Origin: Azoarcus sp. L1K30
Lineage (GTDB): Bacteria > Pseudomonadota > Gammaproteobacteria > Burkholderiales > Rhodocyclaceae
Assembly (NCBI RefSeq): GCF_018122735.1
Contig: NZ_JAGRRD010000001.1
Span: 3,934,281-3,998,280 of the forward strand
DNA: 64,000 bases
Direction: 5' to 3'
Numbering within the stretch: the first letter of the stretch is position 1; every line of letters begins with the position of its first letter. A program made the translations under genes and the position numbers. Positions 17,075-24,944 of this stretch are shown here, piece after piece. The notes under the pieces were generated by a model, which was not told the DNA's origin, searched no databases, and was given only the letters and a program-made list of their open reading frames with translations.

Positions 17075-17200
17075 GCCCCGACGACGCTTGACGAGCCGGG
17101 AAGCCGAAGGCCGCGAGCGTCTGCCCGATGGCCGAATGCCTCGGGTAGGCGCTTCACGCGAGTCCCCGGTAGAGCGTGGCACGGATCAGTGAGCTTCGCT

Positions 17201-18040
17201 TCACGTGGCGGCCTCTGCTGCTGCAGTGAAATCCGGGGCTCCTGATCGCTTGCGACAGCCACGGCGCAGTTCTCCGCGTACGCGCTTCGGGTTCTGCACC
17301 AGCAGCAGCGACAGGTAATTCACCTTCTCTCCGCGCAGACTGGAGACGTCGCGTACGACGCGCTCCTCGGGTGAGCCCACTTTCTCGATGAAGCAGGTGC
17401 TGGCGATCAGCCCGCGGCGTTCGAGCAGATCCAGTACCTCGTCCAGCAACGGCTTGACCTTCATCAGCACCAGGGTGTCGAACTCGTCGAGCAGATGGTC
17501 GATTACCGGTACGCCGTAGGCGGCGGGGATGATGGCCAGGGTCTCGTCTTCTTCGGCCAGCGCCACATCCGTTCGGGCGGCGGCCGCGGCAAATGAACTG
17601 ACGCCGGGGATGGTTTCCACCGTGACCTCGGGCGCCAGCTCGCGCACTGCGCGTGCAAGGTGGCGGAAGGTGGAGTAAGTGGAGGCATCGCCTTCGACCA
17701 GAAAGGCGACATCACGCCCGCTTGCCAGCCACTCGACCGTGCGGCTGGCGGCGCGCGCCCACGCCTTGGCCAGTGCGGTCGCATCGCGCGTCATTGGAAA
17801 GACCAGTTCGGCGGCGTCGGCCGGAATCTCGAGTCCACCCCGGCGGGCGATGCCGAGTGCATAAGAGCTTTCCTCCGCGCGTTTGACCGGGTAGGCCCAG
17901 CGTGCGCCGGATTGCAGTGCTGCCCAGCCGCGGCGGGTGATGAGGTCGGGGTCACCGGGGCCGAGCGAGACGCCGATCAGGCGGCCGAAGCCGCAAGAAG
18001 GGGGCGATGCTTGAAGGGCGGTGGTGCGCACGTCATTCAT
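17201..18040 (-). CDS. cobI: Precorrin-2 C20-methyltransferase
   Basis: A 279-residue CobI/CbiL methylase. The SAM loop is GVSLGPGDPDLITRRG, followed by FLVEGDASTYSTF, a VSSFAAAAART segment and IIPAAYGVP. It has DTLVLMKVKPLLDEVL and ends with an Arg-rich tail of about 25 residues past the family core. It methylates C20 of (cobalt-)precorrin-2. The start at ATG 18040 overlaps the end of cobL by eight bases; the longer frame from 18217 is inside cobL. Confidence 0.94.
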   Translation of the reverse strand: MNDVRTTALQASPPSCGFGRLIGVSLGPGDPDLITRRGWAALQSGARWAYPVKRAEESSYALGIARRGGLEIPADAAELVFPMTRDATALAKAWARAASRTVEWLASGRDVAFLVEGDASTYSTFRHLARAVRELAPEVTVETIPGVSSFAAAAARTDVALAEEDETLAIIPAAYGVPVIDHLLDEFDTLVLMKVKPLLDEVLDLLERRGLIASTCFIEKVGSPEERVVRDVSSLRGEKVNYLSLLLVQNPKRVRGELRRGCRKRSGAPDFTAAAEAAT

Positions 18041-19442
18041 GGGTGTTGCCTCCTGCGAGGTCTGATGGACGGCCTGCAGCCTGCGCGCTGACGATCCACA
18101 CCGGGTTCTGGGCAGCGAGGCGGTGCATGTCGAGAATCGGCTGACTGCGCGCGGCCGAGAGCATGGTGACGTCCCAAGTGGCGCCAAGCTGCTGAAGAGT
18201 CCGGGTGGCGAGGGCAAGGTTTTCCAGGGTGACGAAGTTCATTACCAGGCGCCCGCGGGGCTTGAGCCTGCCAAGGACCAGTGCGATAAGTTCCCCCAGT
18301 TCGCCGCCCGAGCCGCCGATGAAAACCGCGTCGGGTGCGGGCCATGTATCGAGCCCGGCAGGCGCCTTGGCTTCGAACAGGCTGTAATTGCTCGCGTGCA
18401 TGCGTCGCGCGTTGACGCGGGCGTTGGCTGCATCTCCACTGTTCTTCTCGATTGCCCACACGTGGCCGAGGTAAGCGATGCGGCTGGCTTCAAGGCCGAC
18501 CGAGCCGGAGCCCGCGCCGATATCCCACACGATGCTGTCGGCGCGCAGGCCAAGGCGGGCGAGCGAAACCGCACGCGCTTCGAGCTTGGTGATCAGCCCC
18601 TTCTCGGGCGTGCGTTGCACGAAATCGAGATCGTCGAAGCCGAATACCGGTGCGGTATGCGGAATGCTCGAGACGAGGTCGGGCGGGTAGCGTGTCGGTG
18701 CGCATTCGTCACCTGCCCGGGCGATGCGTTCGATGATTACGACGTTGGGGTCGGGAAAGCGGCGGCGCGCTGCGTCGGTCAGGCTCAGGTTGGCAAAGAC
18801 GGCTTCGTCCGCATGACACAGACAGGCGACGACGGATAGCCTGACGCTTTCGTGCGCGTCATCGCCGTAGCCGGCGGCGAGCAGTGCGCGGGCGATGCGG
18901 TCCGGGCTGTTGTGCGGGCTGGTGAAAGTGGCGACCAGCGGATGGCTGGCGACCGCGCGCACCAGTTTGTACAGGCCGTGTGCCGGTGTCGGGCCGGGAG
19001 CCGCGTCGTCACCGGGCCACTCGCCTGCATCGGGGCCATGGCAGGAGCTGATACGCGCGTCATGCCACGGCTTCTTGAGGCGGGCGAAGGCGAGCTGAAT
19101 GGTCGATGGTGCGGGCATGATCTCGACTGCGCCGGCGCCGAGCTTGCCGATCAGAAAGCGGGCAATGCCGTGACACAGCGGATCACCCGTGGCGAGTACT
19201 GCAACCGGTCTGCCCCCTTCGAGCGCGCTGACGATCCATGCTGGCGTTTGCGACAGCGCACCGTCCATGTCGAGACACTCGGTGCCTTCGGGCAGAAAGG
19301 GCGCGACGAGATCAAGCGTGCGCCGGGCACCGATCAAAAGGCTGGCGCCGCGCAGTCTCGCCTGGGCGGCTGCGGGCAGGCTGGCCCAGCCCTCATCGAT
19401 GATGCCGATCACGCTGCACAGCGGGTGTTGGTTGTCAGGCAT
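18033..19442 (-). CDS. cobL: Precorrin-6Y C5,15-methyltransferase/decarboxylase (CbiE-CbiT fusion)
   Basis: A 469-residue bifunctional enzyme. Residues ~1-220 are the CbiE methylase domain (ATGDPLCHGIARFLIGKLG, FTSPHNSPDRIA). Residues ~265-450 are the CbiT-type class I methyltransferase, with IVWDIGAGSGSVGLEASRIA and DAVFIGGSGGELGEL. It methylates C5 and C15 and decarboxylates the C12 acetate. It overlaps cbiD by eight bases upstream and cobI by eight downstream, consistent with one coupled operon. Confidence 0.95.
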   Translation of the reverse strand: MPDNQHPLCSVIGIIDEGWASLPAAAQARLRGASLLIGARRTLDLVAPFLPEGTECLDMDGALSQTPAWIVSALEGGRPVAVLATGDPLCHGIARFLIGKLGAGAVEIMPAPSTIQLAFARLKKPWHDARISSCHGPDAGEWPGDDAAPGPTPAHGLYKLVRAVASHPLVATFTSPHNSPDRIARALLAAGYGDDAHESVRLSVVACLCHADEAVFANLSLTDAARRRFPDPNVVIIERIARAGDECAPTRYPPDLVSSIPHTAPVFGFDDLDFVQRTPEKGLITKLEARAVSLARLGLRADSIVWDIGAGSGSVGLEASRIAYLGHVWAIEKNSGDAANARVNARRMHASNYSLFEAKAPAGLDTWPAPDAVFIGGSGGELGELIALVLGRLKPRGRLVMNFVTLENLALATRTLQQLGATWDVTMLSAARSQPILDMHRLAAQNPVWIVSAQAAGRPSDLAGGNTHE

Positions 19443-20613
19443 GTGCGGGTTCCATCAGTTCTTCTTCGTTCAGGGTCACGATCGGCACGCCCTCGAAATT
19501 GCAGGCCAGCACGGTGAGGCGGTGGGGACCGGGGTAGCGCTCGCGCAGGCTGCGGATGGCGCGGGCGGCGAGCGAGCGGTGAAAGGCCACCGCGAGTCCG
19601 AGTTCAGCCAGGCGTTCGGCGGCAAAGCGGGCGGTTTCGGCGGCGCGGATCTCCTCGATCAGATCGGCGGGTGCGCCGACTTCGGCTGCCGCGCCGGCGA
19701 TCAGGTCGCGGTCGACCTCCTCGCGCCAGGCGTGGGTGACCGACAGGCCCTGGGCGATCTTGGTCAGCTTGCCCACCATGGCACCGATGATGATGTGCTG
19801 CATGTCGTGCTTGAGCGCGGTGGCGAACGCGGCCTTGACGAAGTCGCCCATCTGCACGAAACAGGCTTCGTCGAGTTGCGGGAACTCGCGCATCGCGCAC
19901 TTTTCGGTCCGGCCGCCCGTCGTGAACACCACCGAGGTCTGGCCCTGGTTCGCCGCCACATCCACGGCCTGGATCACGCTCGCGCGAAAGGCTGCAGTCG
20001 AATAGGGGCGGACGATGCCGGTGGTGCCGAGGATGCTGATGCCGCCCAGAATGCCGAGCCGGGCATTCAGTGTTTTCTTCGCCATCTCTTCGCCACCGGG
20101 CACCGAGATGGTGACTTCAAGGCTGTCGCCGGCGGAAAGAATGGCTGCGCCTGCGCTGGCGACGTTTTCGGTGATGCTGCGTCGTGGCGCAGGGTTGATC
20201 GCGGGGCCACCGACATCGAGTCCGAGGCCGGGCTTGGTGACGATGCCGACGCCGGGGCCTCCCTTGAGGATGATGGCACCGCCCCCGCCGATGATGCGGC
20301 GCACGTCGGCGGTGAGGTGGGCACCATGCGTGGCGTCGGGGTCGTCGCCTGCGTCCTTGATCGAGACCGCATGCGCGTGGCCACCTCCCGGGTGCCGTAT
20401 CACCGTGCCGTCGCTGATGTTGAAGCGCACGCGCTGGGTGTTCGGCAGCACGCATTCGACCGCCTCGGGCACCACACCCTGCACCAGTCCGAGCGTGGCC
20501 GCAGTGGCTGCAGCCGCCGCGTTGGCGCCGGTCGAGAAGCCGGTGCGATTGCCGCGGTCGCGCTTGGGATCACCCTTGCGAACCTTCTCGGGAGGCGTGT
20601 GACCGGCTGCCAT
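19435..20613 (-). CDS. cbiD: Cobalt-precorrin-5B (C1)-methyltransferase
   Basis: A 392-residue CbiD. After MAAGHTPPEKVRK it reads RTGFSTGANAAAAATAATLGL, GGPGVGIVTKPGLGLDVGGPAINPAPR and ILGGISILGTTGIVRPYSTAAF, then GRTEKCAMREFP. It is the C1-methylase of the anaerobic pathway; aerobic-type pathways use CobF instead. The start ATG 20613 lies seven bases after the cbiC stop; the frame upstream to 20715 is within cbiC and is rejected. Confidence 0.95.
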   Translation of the reverse strand: MAAGHTPPEKVRKGDPKRDRGNRTGFSTGANAAAAATAATLGLVQGVVPEAVECVLPNTQRVRFNISDGTVIRHPGGGHAHAVSIKDAGDDPDATHGAHLTADVRRIIGGGGAIILKGGPGVGIVTKPGLGLDVGGPAINPAPRRSITENVASAGAAILSAGDSLEVTISVPGGEEMAKKTLNARLGILGGISILGTTGIVRPYSTAAFRASVIQAVDVAANQGQTSVVFTTGGRTEKCAMREFPQLDEACFVQMGDFVKAAFATALKHDMQHIIIGAMVGKLTKIAQGLSVTHAWREEVDRDLIAGAAAEVGAPADLIEEIRAAETARFAAERLAELGLAVAFHRSLAARAIRSLRERYPGPHRLTVLACNFEGVPIVTLNEEELMEPAHA

Positions 20614-20620
20614 GGGGTGT

Positions 20621-21301
20621 TCAGGCCTGGGCGGGCTGCAGTTGGCATGCCTCGGCCAGTCCGAGCAGTGCATGCAGTGCCGCGACCACCAGCGTCGATC
20701 CCCCCTTGCGCCCACGGATCACGATCCATGGCACCTCGGTGAGCCCTGCCATCAGGTCCTTGGACTCGGCGGCAGAGACGAAGCCCACCGGCATGCCAAT
20801 GACCAGCGCCGGGCGTGCTCCTTCTTCGCGGATCAGGCGGACAATTTCGATCAACGCGGTGGGCGCGTTGCCGATACCGACCAGTGCGCCATCGAGCAAG
20901 CCTTGCCGGTGCGCCTTGCGCATGGCCTGCACCGCACGCGTCGTGTTCTCCGTCGTGGCCTGTTCGATGACGTCGGGGTCGGAGATGAACTGGTGGGTGT
21001 GGATGCCGAAGTGCGCCAGGCGCGAGGCCGACAGGCCGACGCAGATCATCTCGACATCGGCGACGATCGCCGCCCCGCCGCTCAGGATGGCCGCCAGTCC
21101 GGCATCGACCGCCGCGGGATGAAAGTCGGTTAGACCGTTGAAGTCGAAGTCGGCATTGGCGTGAATCATGCGGCGCACGATGGGCCATTGCTCGGGGAGA
21201 TAGTCGTGCCGGGCGACCTCGGCGTCGATGACGGCAAAGGAGTCATGCTCGATAGCACGGCCCGCGGCGGTGAGCTGCTCGGTAACGGTGTTGGTGGTCA
21301 T
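20621..21301 (-). CDS. cbiC: (Cobalt-)precorrin-8X methylmutase
   Basis: A 226-residue CbiC/CobH. The catalytic-histidine segment RRMIHANADFDF is present, with FHPAAVDAGLAAILSGGAA, VGIGNAPTALIEIVRLI and VIGMPVGFVSAAESK, then GRKGGSTLVVAALHAL. It moves the C11 methyl to C12. The start is ATG 21301; residues read upstream to 21556 are in the cbiX region and are rejected. It begins 22 bases after the cbiX stop. Confidence 0.95.
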   Translation of the reverse strand: MTTNTVTEQLTAAGRAIEHDSFAVIDAEVARHDYLPEQWPIVRRMIHANADFDFNGLTDFHPAAVDAGLAAILSGGAAIVADVEMICVGLSASRLAHFGIHTHQFISDPDVIEQATTENTTRAVQAMRKAHRQGLLDGALVGIGNAPTALIEIVRLIREEGARPALVIGMPVGFVSAAESKDLMAGLTEVPWIVIRGRKGGSTLVVAALHALLGLAEACQLQPAQA

Positions 21302-21323
21302 GGTCGAGTTCTGGGCACTGAGC

Positions 21324-22223
21324 TCAGGCGGGTGCATGGTTGCAGTGGTGTTCGTGCGCGTGACCAACCGAATGCGCAGCATGCACGTGGGTGTGGCTGT
21401 GGTCGTGCAGATGCTCGGCTTCGGCGGCGAGGCGATACTTGCAGCCGTCGCATTCGAGCAGACTGCCTTCCGCTGTGCCCGATTCCGCGACGCGACGGTC
21501 GAGCAGGTCGAAGATCCCCTCGTCGAAGCCGAAATGGGTGCCGAGGGCGAATGCAATGTGAGGAAACTGGGCTTGCAGGCGTCCGGTCTGGGCCTTGATG
21601 CGGTCCATCAGCACGCCGCTGAAGAGATACACAGGGACAATGCAGATCTGCATCATGCCCAGGCGGACCTGGCGCTGAACCACGGTTTCGAGCCGGGGGA
21701 AGGTGATGCTGGTGAAGGCGAGATCGACCAGATCATGGTCGTGGTCTTCGAACACCCAGCGGGTCATGCGGGCGAGCTCGCCATTTGCGCCGGCATCGGA
21801 CGAGCCGCGGCCGAGCAGGATGACGCCGGTGGTGCGCGGGTCGGGGCTGGCGAGCTGGTGCAGCAGGCGGTCGAGCTGGCCCTTGAGCACGGCAAGCATC
21901 TCGCGGCCCATACCCAAATGGCGAGTGCACACGAAGTCCGTTAATGGATGACGGACGCGGGCACGTGAAACCGCCGCCGGCAGCTCCATCTTCACATGGC
22001 CCGCTGCGTTGAGAATGAAGGGCACGACGGTGACCCGGCGTGCGTTCCGGGCGGCGCGGTCCAGGCCCTCGTCGAGCAGGACTTCCGCATGTTCGATGAA
22101 GCAGGCCTCGATGCGCCACCCCGGGTGACGCTCCTGCCACTGGGTAGCGAACTGCAGGATCTCGAGGTTGCCTTCGCGGTTGCGCGAACCATGGCCGACG
22201 AGGAGGATGGTGTGATCGTTCAT
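21324..22223 (-). CDS. cbiX: Sirohydrochlorin cobaltochelatase, long His-rich form
   Basis: A 299-residue CbiX. The start HTILLVGHGSRNREGN holds the active-site His of the chelatase fold, and a second domain repeats the pattern (ILLGRGSSDAGANGE, PVYLFSGVLMDRI). After residue ~260 comes a CDGCKY motif and a His-rich tail of about 25 residues (HLHDHSHTHVH, HAHEHH). Long CbiX proteins such as that of Bacillus megaterium also carry a CxxC and a His-rich segment. The tail could store or sense cobalt or bind an Fe-S cluster. The ATG at 22223 overlaps the cobM stop by four bases. Confidence 0.95.
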   Translation of the reverse strand: MNDHTILLVGHGSRNREGNLEILQFATQWQERHPGWRIEACFIEHAEVLLDEGLDRAARNARRVTVVPFILNAAGHVKMELPAAVSRARVRHPLTDFVCTRHLGMGREMLAVLKGQLDRLLHQLASPDPRTTGVILLGRGSSDAGANGELARMTRWVFEDHDHDLVDLAFTSITFPRLETVVQRQVRLGMMQICIVPVYLFSGVLMDRIKAQTGRLQAQFPHIAFALGTHFGFDEGIFDLLDRRVAESGTAEGSLLECDGCKYRLAAEAEHLHDHSHTHVHAAHSVGHAHEHHCNHAPA

Positions 22224-23041
22224 GACGGAATCTCGGTGATTGCGCTTTCCGTGCCGACGTCCTGCATCAGGGAGGCCTTGCGGAAACGGTGTGAAAAACC
22301 GGGGTCGTAGAGTTTGGAGCGGGCGATATCGGCCCAGTCGCGCGCGCCCAGCGCGGGGCTGGCGATGATCATGGCCTGCGAGGCGATCTTCTCGTCCTGG
22401 CAGCGACGCTTGATGTCGGCGAGCGTGCCGCGCACGATCTTCTCGGCGCCGGGCCAGCTGGCCTTCTGCACCACGACGATGGGCGAGTGCTCGGACCATC
22501 CGGCGCCGCGCAACGCACGCTGGACTTCATGCAGCAACGTGATCGACAGAAAGATGCACAAGGTGCTGCGATGCGCTGCCAGCGCTTCGAGTTCTTCGCC
22601 TGCCGGCATCGGCGTGCGCCCGGCGACCCGAGTGAGAATCACGGTTTGCGTGACTTCAGGCAGGGTCAGGGTTTCGCCTGCCGCAGCGGCCGCGGCCATG
22701 GCCGAAGACACGCCCGGCACGACCTTCCACTGCACGCCGGCGGCGTCGAGCGGGCGGGTCATCTCCACCAGCGCGCCGTACAGGCCGGGGTCGCCGGTCT
22801 GCAGGCGTACAACGGTGGCATGACGGGCGCAGGCGTCGAGCAGCCATGCGCTCATCTCCTCCAGCGTCATGTCCTTGGAGTCGCGAATCTCGCAACCCGC
22901 CGGAGCGAAGCGCGTGGCGGCCTGGTCGACCAGCGACCCGGCAAAAAGGATCGCGCCAGCCTCTTCAAGCAGCCTGCGACCCTTGACCGTGATCAGATCG
23001 GGGTCGCCGGGGCCGGCGCCGACGAACCAGATGACACCCAT
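22220..23041 (-). CDS. cobM: (Cobalt-)precorrin-4 C11-methyltransferase
   Basis: A 273-residue CobM/CbiF methylase: VIWFVGAGPGDPDLITVKG, a FAGSLV segment, RLQTGDPGLYGALVEMTRPLD and VVPGVSSAMAAAAAAGETLTLPEVTQT, then a TRVAGRTPMP motif. It methylates C11 of precorrin-4. The C-terminus is about 20 residues longer than typical. It starts four bases after the cbiM-like stop and overlaps cbiX by four. Confidence 0.95.
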   Translation of the reverse strand: MGVIWFVGAGPGDPDLITVKGRRLLEEAGAILFAGSLVDQAATRFAPAGCEIRDSKDMTLEEMSAWLLDACARHATVVRLQTGDPGLYGALVEMTRPLDAAGVQWKVVPGVSSAMAAAAAAGETLTLPEVTQTVILTRVAGRTPMPAGEELEALAAHRSTLCIFLSITLLHEVQRALRGAGWSEHSPIVVVQKASWPGAEKIVRGTLADIKRRCQDEKIASQAMIIASPALGARDWADIARSKLYDPGFSHRFRKASLMQDVGTESAITEIPS

Positions 23042-23045
23042 GTGC

Positions 23046-23672
23046 TCAACCTGCCCGCAGGGTGGTGCACAGCTTCATCGGCGGGCTGGCGGCATAAGGT
23101 TGCAGCAGGCGGATCAGACTGAAGGTGATCAGCGGTTCGAGCACCACCAGCGGAGCATAGGCCATCGCGAAGGCGGCCCAGTCGGCAAGCGGCGTGGCCA
23201 CTTCGCCAATCGCGAGCCAGAAGCCGACCATCGAGGTCACGCCGGCGTAGAACACGGCGTCGAGCTTCATGATGTTGCGCAGCCTGAGACTGTCGAAGCG
23301 CTTGCCGACGGTGTGGTGTACCAGCATCAGCGGGAGTGCGAGCGATAGCGTGTTCACCCCGAGGTGGACGAGGTCGCCCGGTTCGAACAGCAGGCCCTGA
23401 AGTGCCAGACCGACGCCGAAGCCGAGCAACGTGGGGACGAAGCCAAGGATCAGGTACATCGGCATGGCGCCGACGAAATGGAGTTCTGACGGGCCGACTG
23501 CGAGGTGAAAGCTCTGCATGAAGACCGAGAAGAACAGCGCTGCGAGCACGGTGCGCAGGATCAGTTGCGGTTGTCGCAACAGCGGCAGGATGTGGCTGGC
23601 GAGCAGCCCGGTGGCGGCGACGTTGGCGGCGGCGATTTTGGCGGTGGAAACGTAACCCGGTTCGATATGCAT
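23046..23672 (-). CDS. cbiM: CbiM-like substrate-specific component of an ECF cobalt transporter
   Basis: A 208-residue membrane protein starting MHIEPGYVSTAK. The MH at the extreme N-terminus matches the metal-binding start of CbiM/NikM proteins (usual form MHIPDG), here with EPG instead of PDG. It has about six to seven hydrophobic segments, for example LILRTVLAALFFSVFMQSFHLAVG and APLVVLEPLITFSLI. It probably brings cobalt into the cell for the pathway. CbiN, CbiQ and CbiO are not in this window. A GGGGAG ribosome site precedes the ATG. It is the first gene of the riboswitch-controlled operon. Confidence 0.8.
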   Translation of the reverse strand: MHIEPGYVSTAKIAAANVAATGLLASHILPLLRQPQLILRTVLAALFFSVFMQSFHLAVGPSELHFVGAMPMYLILGFVPTLLGFGVGLALQGLLFEPGDLVHLGVNTLSLALPLMLVHHTVGKRFDSLRLRNIMKLDAVFYAGVTSMVGFWLAIGEVATPLADWAAFAMAYAPLVVLEPLITFSLIRLLQPYAASPPMKLCTTLRAG

Positions 23673-23871
23673 GAAGACTCCCCTCGTGTGCTTGGCTGGT
23701 GACCTGAAGCCGGGGAGGCAGACGCAGGCACGCATGGACAGGCCATGGACGTGCGACCGACTGCACAAAACGAATTTCGAATGCGGCTGGCATGGCGACG
23801 TACGAAAACGGATACGGCCCGCATGAACCAGTCGGATCGAACCCTCACCCCGGGATTCACATCTCTTTCAA

Positions 23872-24072
23872 GTCGATCGGGCCGGTCTTCTGGCTCGCCA
23901 TCTTCCTCATCCGCCGACCTTCCCGGAAAGAAACCCAGTGGTCATCAGTGTTGCAGCGGATTCGTCAGGCTTACAGCAGCGGGGGCTGCGCCGGAGTGGC
24001 TGCTCGCATATGCAAGCAGCGTCACCGGACTTCCCGTTTCACCCGTCATGAGACTTCATGACAAGGCACCCG
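23872..24072 (-). ncRNA. Cobalamin (B12) riboswitch
   Basis: On the minus strand the RNA runs GGTGCC (start near 24070), a TGAAACGGGAAGTCCGGTG segment, then the B12-box core GCAGCCCCCGCTGCTGTAA, CCACTGGG, GGGAAGG and GAGCCAGAAGACCGGCC (to about 23881). These are the conserved elements of cobalamin riboswitches in the right order and spacing. It lies about 200 bases before the cbiM start, and B12 binding should lower expression of the whole operon through cobJ and the ferredoxin. No clear terminator was seen in the 200-base stretch after it. Confidence 0.93.
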
Positions 24073-24089
24073 GATCGAATGTGGAGCGG

Positions 24090-24119
24090 AGCTTAGTCGA
24101 GATCGGTGGCGATTTGCAA
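24090..24119 (-). promoter_or_regulatory. Candidate promoter of the cobalamin operon
   Basis: On the minus strand TTGCAA (24114-24119) and TAAGCT (24090-24095) are 18 bases apart, about 20 bases upstream of the riboswitch start. The spacing fits transcription that begins at the riboswitch. The 24073-24204 interval also holds the promoter of the divergent bluB gene, which I could not define. Confidence 0.5.
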
Positions 24120-24204
24120 GCTGCCCTTACGGCAAGCAGGGGAAGGGCAATGCATGGCAAGCGGTGCGCTACACTGCAGCCCTGCCCGTCGGAGACCTGA
24201 TTGC

Positions 24205-24870
24205 ATGCCTTCCAAATCCGCTTCGCTTGCCTTCTCCAGCGCGGAGATCGCTGCCATTTACCGCGTGATCGCCGAGCGTCGCGACATGCGCCACTTCTTG
24301 CCCGACGCCATTGACCCCGCCGTGCTGCGGCGATTGCTGTGGGCCGCACACCATGCACCCAGCGTGGGCTACATGCAGCCCTGGCGCTTCATCCGCATCA
24401 CCGACCGGGGCTTGCGTGAGCGTATGCATGCACTGGTGGAGGACGAGCGGATTGCGACCGCGCAAGCGCTGGGCGAACGTGCGGAAGACTTCATGAAGCT
24501 GAAGGTCGAAGGTGTGCTCGATGCCGGCGAGGTGCTGGTCGTGGCCCTTGCAGAAGGGCGCGAGAAGCATGTTTTCGGGCGTCGAACGCTGCCCGAAATG
24601 GATCTGGCCTCGGTCGCGTGCGCCATCCAGAACATGTGGCTGGCTGCACGTGCGGAGGGGCTGGGTATGGGGTGGGTGTCGATTTTCGACCCGGAGAAGC
24701 TTGCCGGCCTGCTGGCCATGCCCGAAGGGGCATGTCCGGTCGCGGTGCTGTGCATCGGCCACGTCGAGGCCTTCTATCCGAAGCCGATGCTGGAAATCGA
24801 GAAATGGGCCGAACGTATGCCGATCGAGGCGGTATTGTCAGAGAATGTGTGGCCATCTTCGGCTGATTGA
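24205..24870 (+). CDS. bluB: 5,6-dimethylbenzimidazole synthase
   Basis: A 221-residue flavin-destructase BluB: RRDMRHFLPD near residue 28, the HHAPSVGYMQPWRFI block that binds FMN, TLPEMDLASVACAIQNMWLAARAEGLGMGWVSIF, and a C-terminal PMLEIEKWAER. It turns reduced FMN plus oxygen into the lower ligand of B12. The start is ATG 24205 with GGAGA nine bases upstream; the frame open from 24106 lacks conserved sequence. It is transcribed away from the cobalamin operon and ends before a shared terminator at 24885-24916. Confidence 0.94.
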   Translation: MPSKSASLAFSSAEIAAIYRVIAERRDMRHFLPDAIDPAVLRRLLWAAHHAPSVGYMQPWRFIRITDRGLRERMHALVEDERIATAQALGERAEDFMKLKVEGVLDAGEVLVVALAEGREKHVFGRRTLPEMDLASVACAIQNMWLAARAEGLGMGWVSIFDPEKLAGLLAMPEGACPVAVLCIGHVEAFYPKPMLEIEKWAERMPIEAVLSENVWPSSAD

Positions 24871-24884
24871 GATCGCTTCCGCCA

Positions 24885-24916
24885 GAAAAAAGAAGGCCAC
24901 CTTGCGGTGGCCTTCT
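24885..24916 (-). terminator. Rho-independent terminator of rhlE
   Basis: A perfect 11-base stem (AGAAGGCCACC at 24891-24901 with GGTGGCCTTCT at 24906-24916), loop TTGC. An A-run on the plus strand (24885-24890) gives U's on the minus strand. It terminates rhlE leftward and can act as a weak terminator for bluB rightward. Confidence 0.85.
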
Positions 24917-24944
24917 TCACATGTGGAGCGGTGCGCTTCAGCGA

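Noticed and set aside
16921-17262. 113-codon minus-strand ORF in the gap between cobI and cbiG
   Set aside because: Composition resembles random high-GC sequence, and part overlaps the end of cobI in another frame.
14528-20742. Long plus-strand ORFs opposite cobJ and cbiD
   Set aside because: Same cause; the minus-strand genes have unmistakable family motifs throughout.
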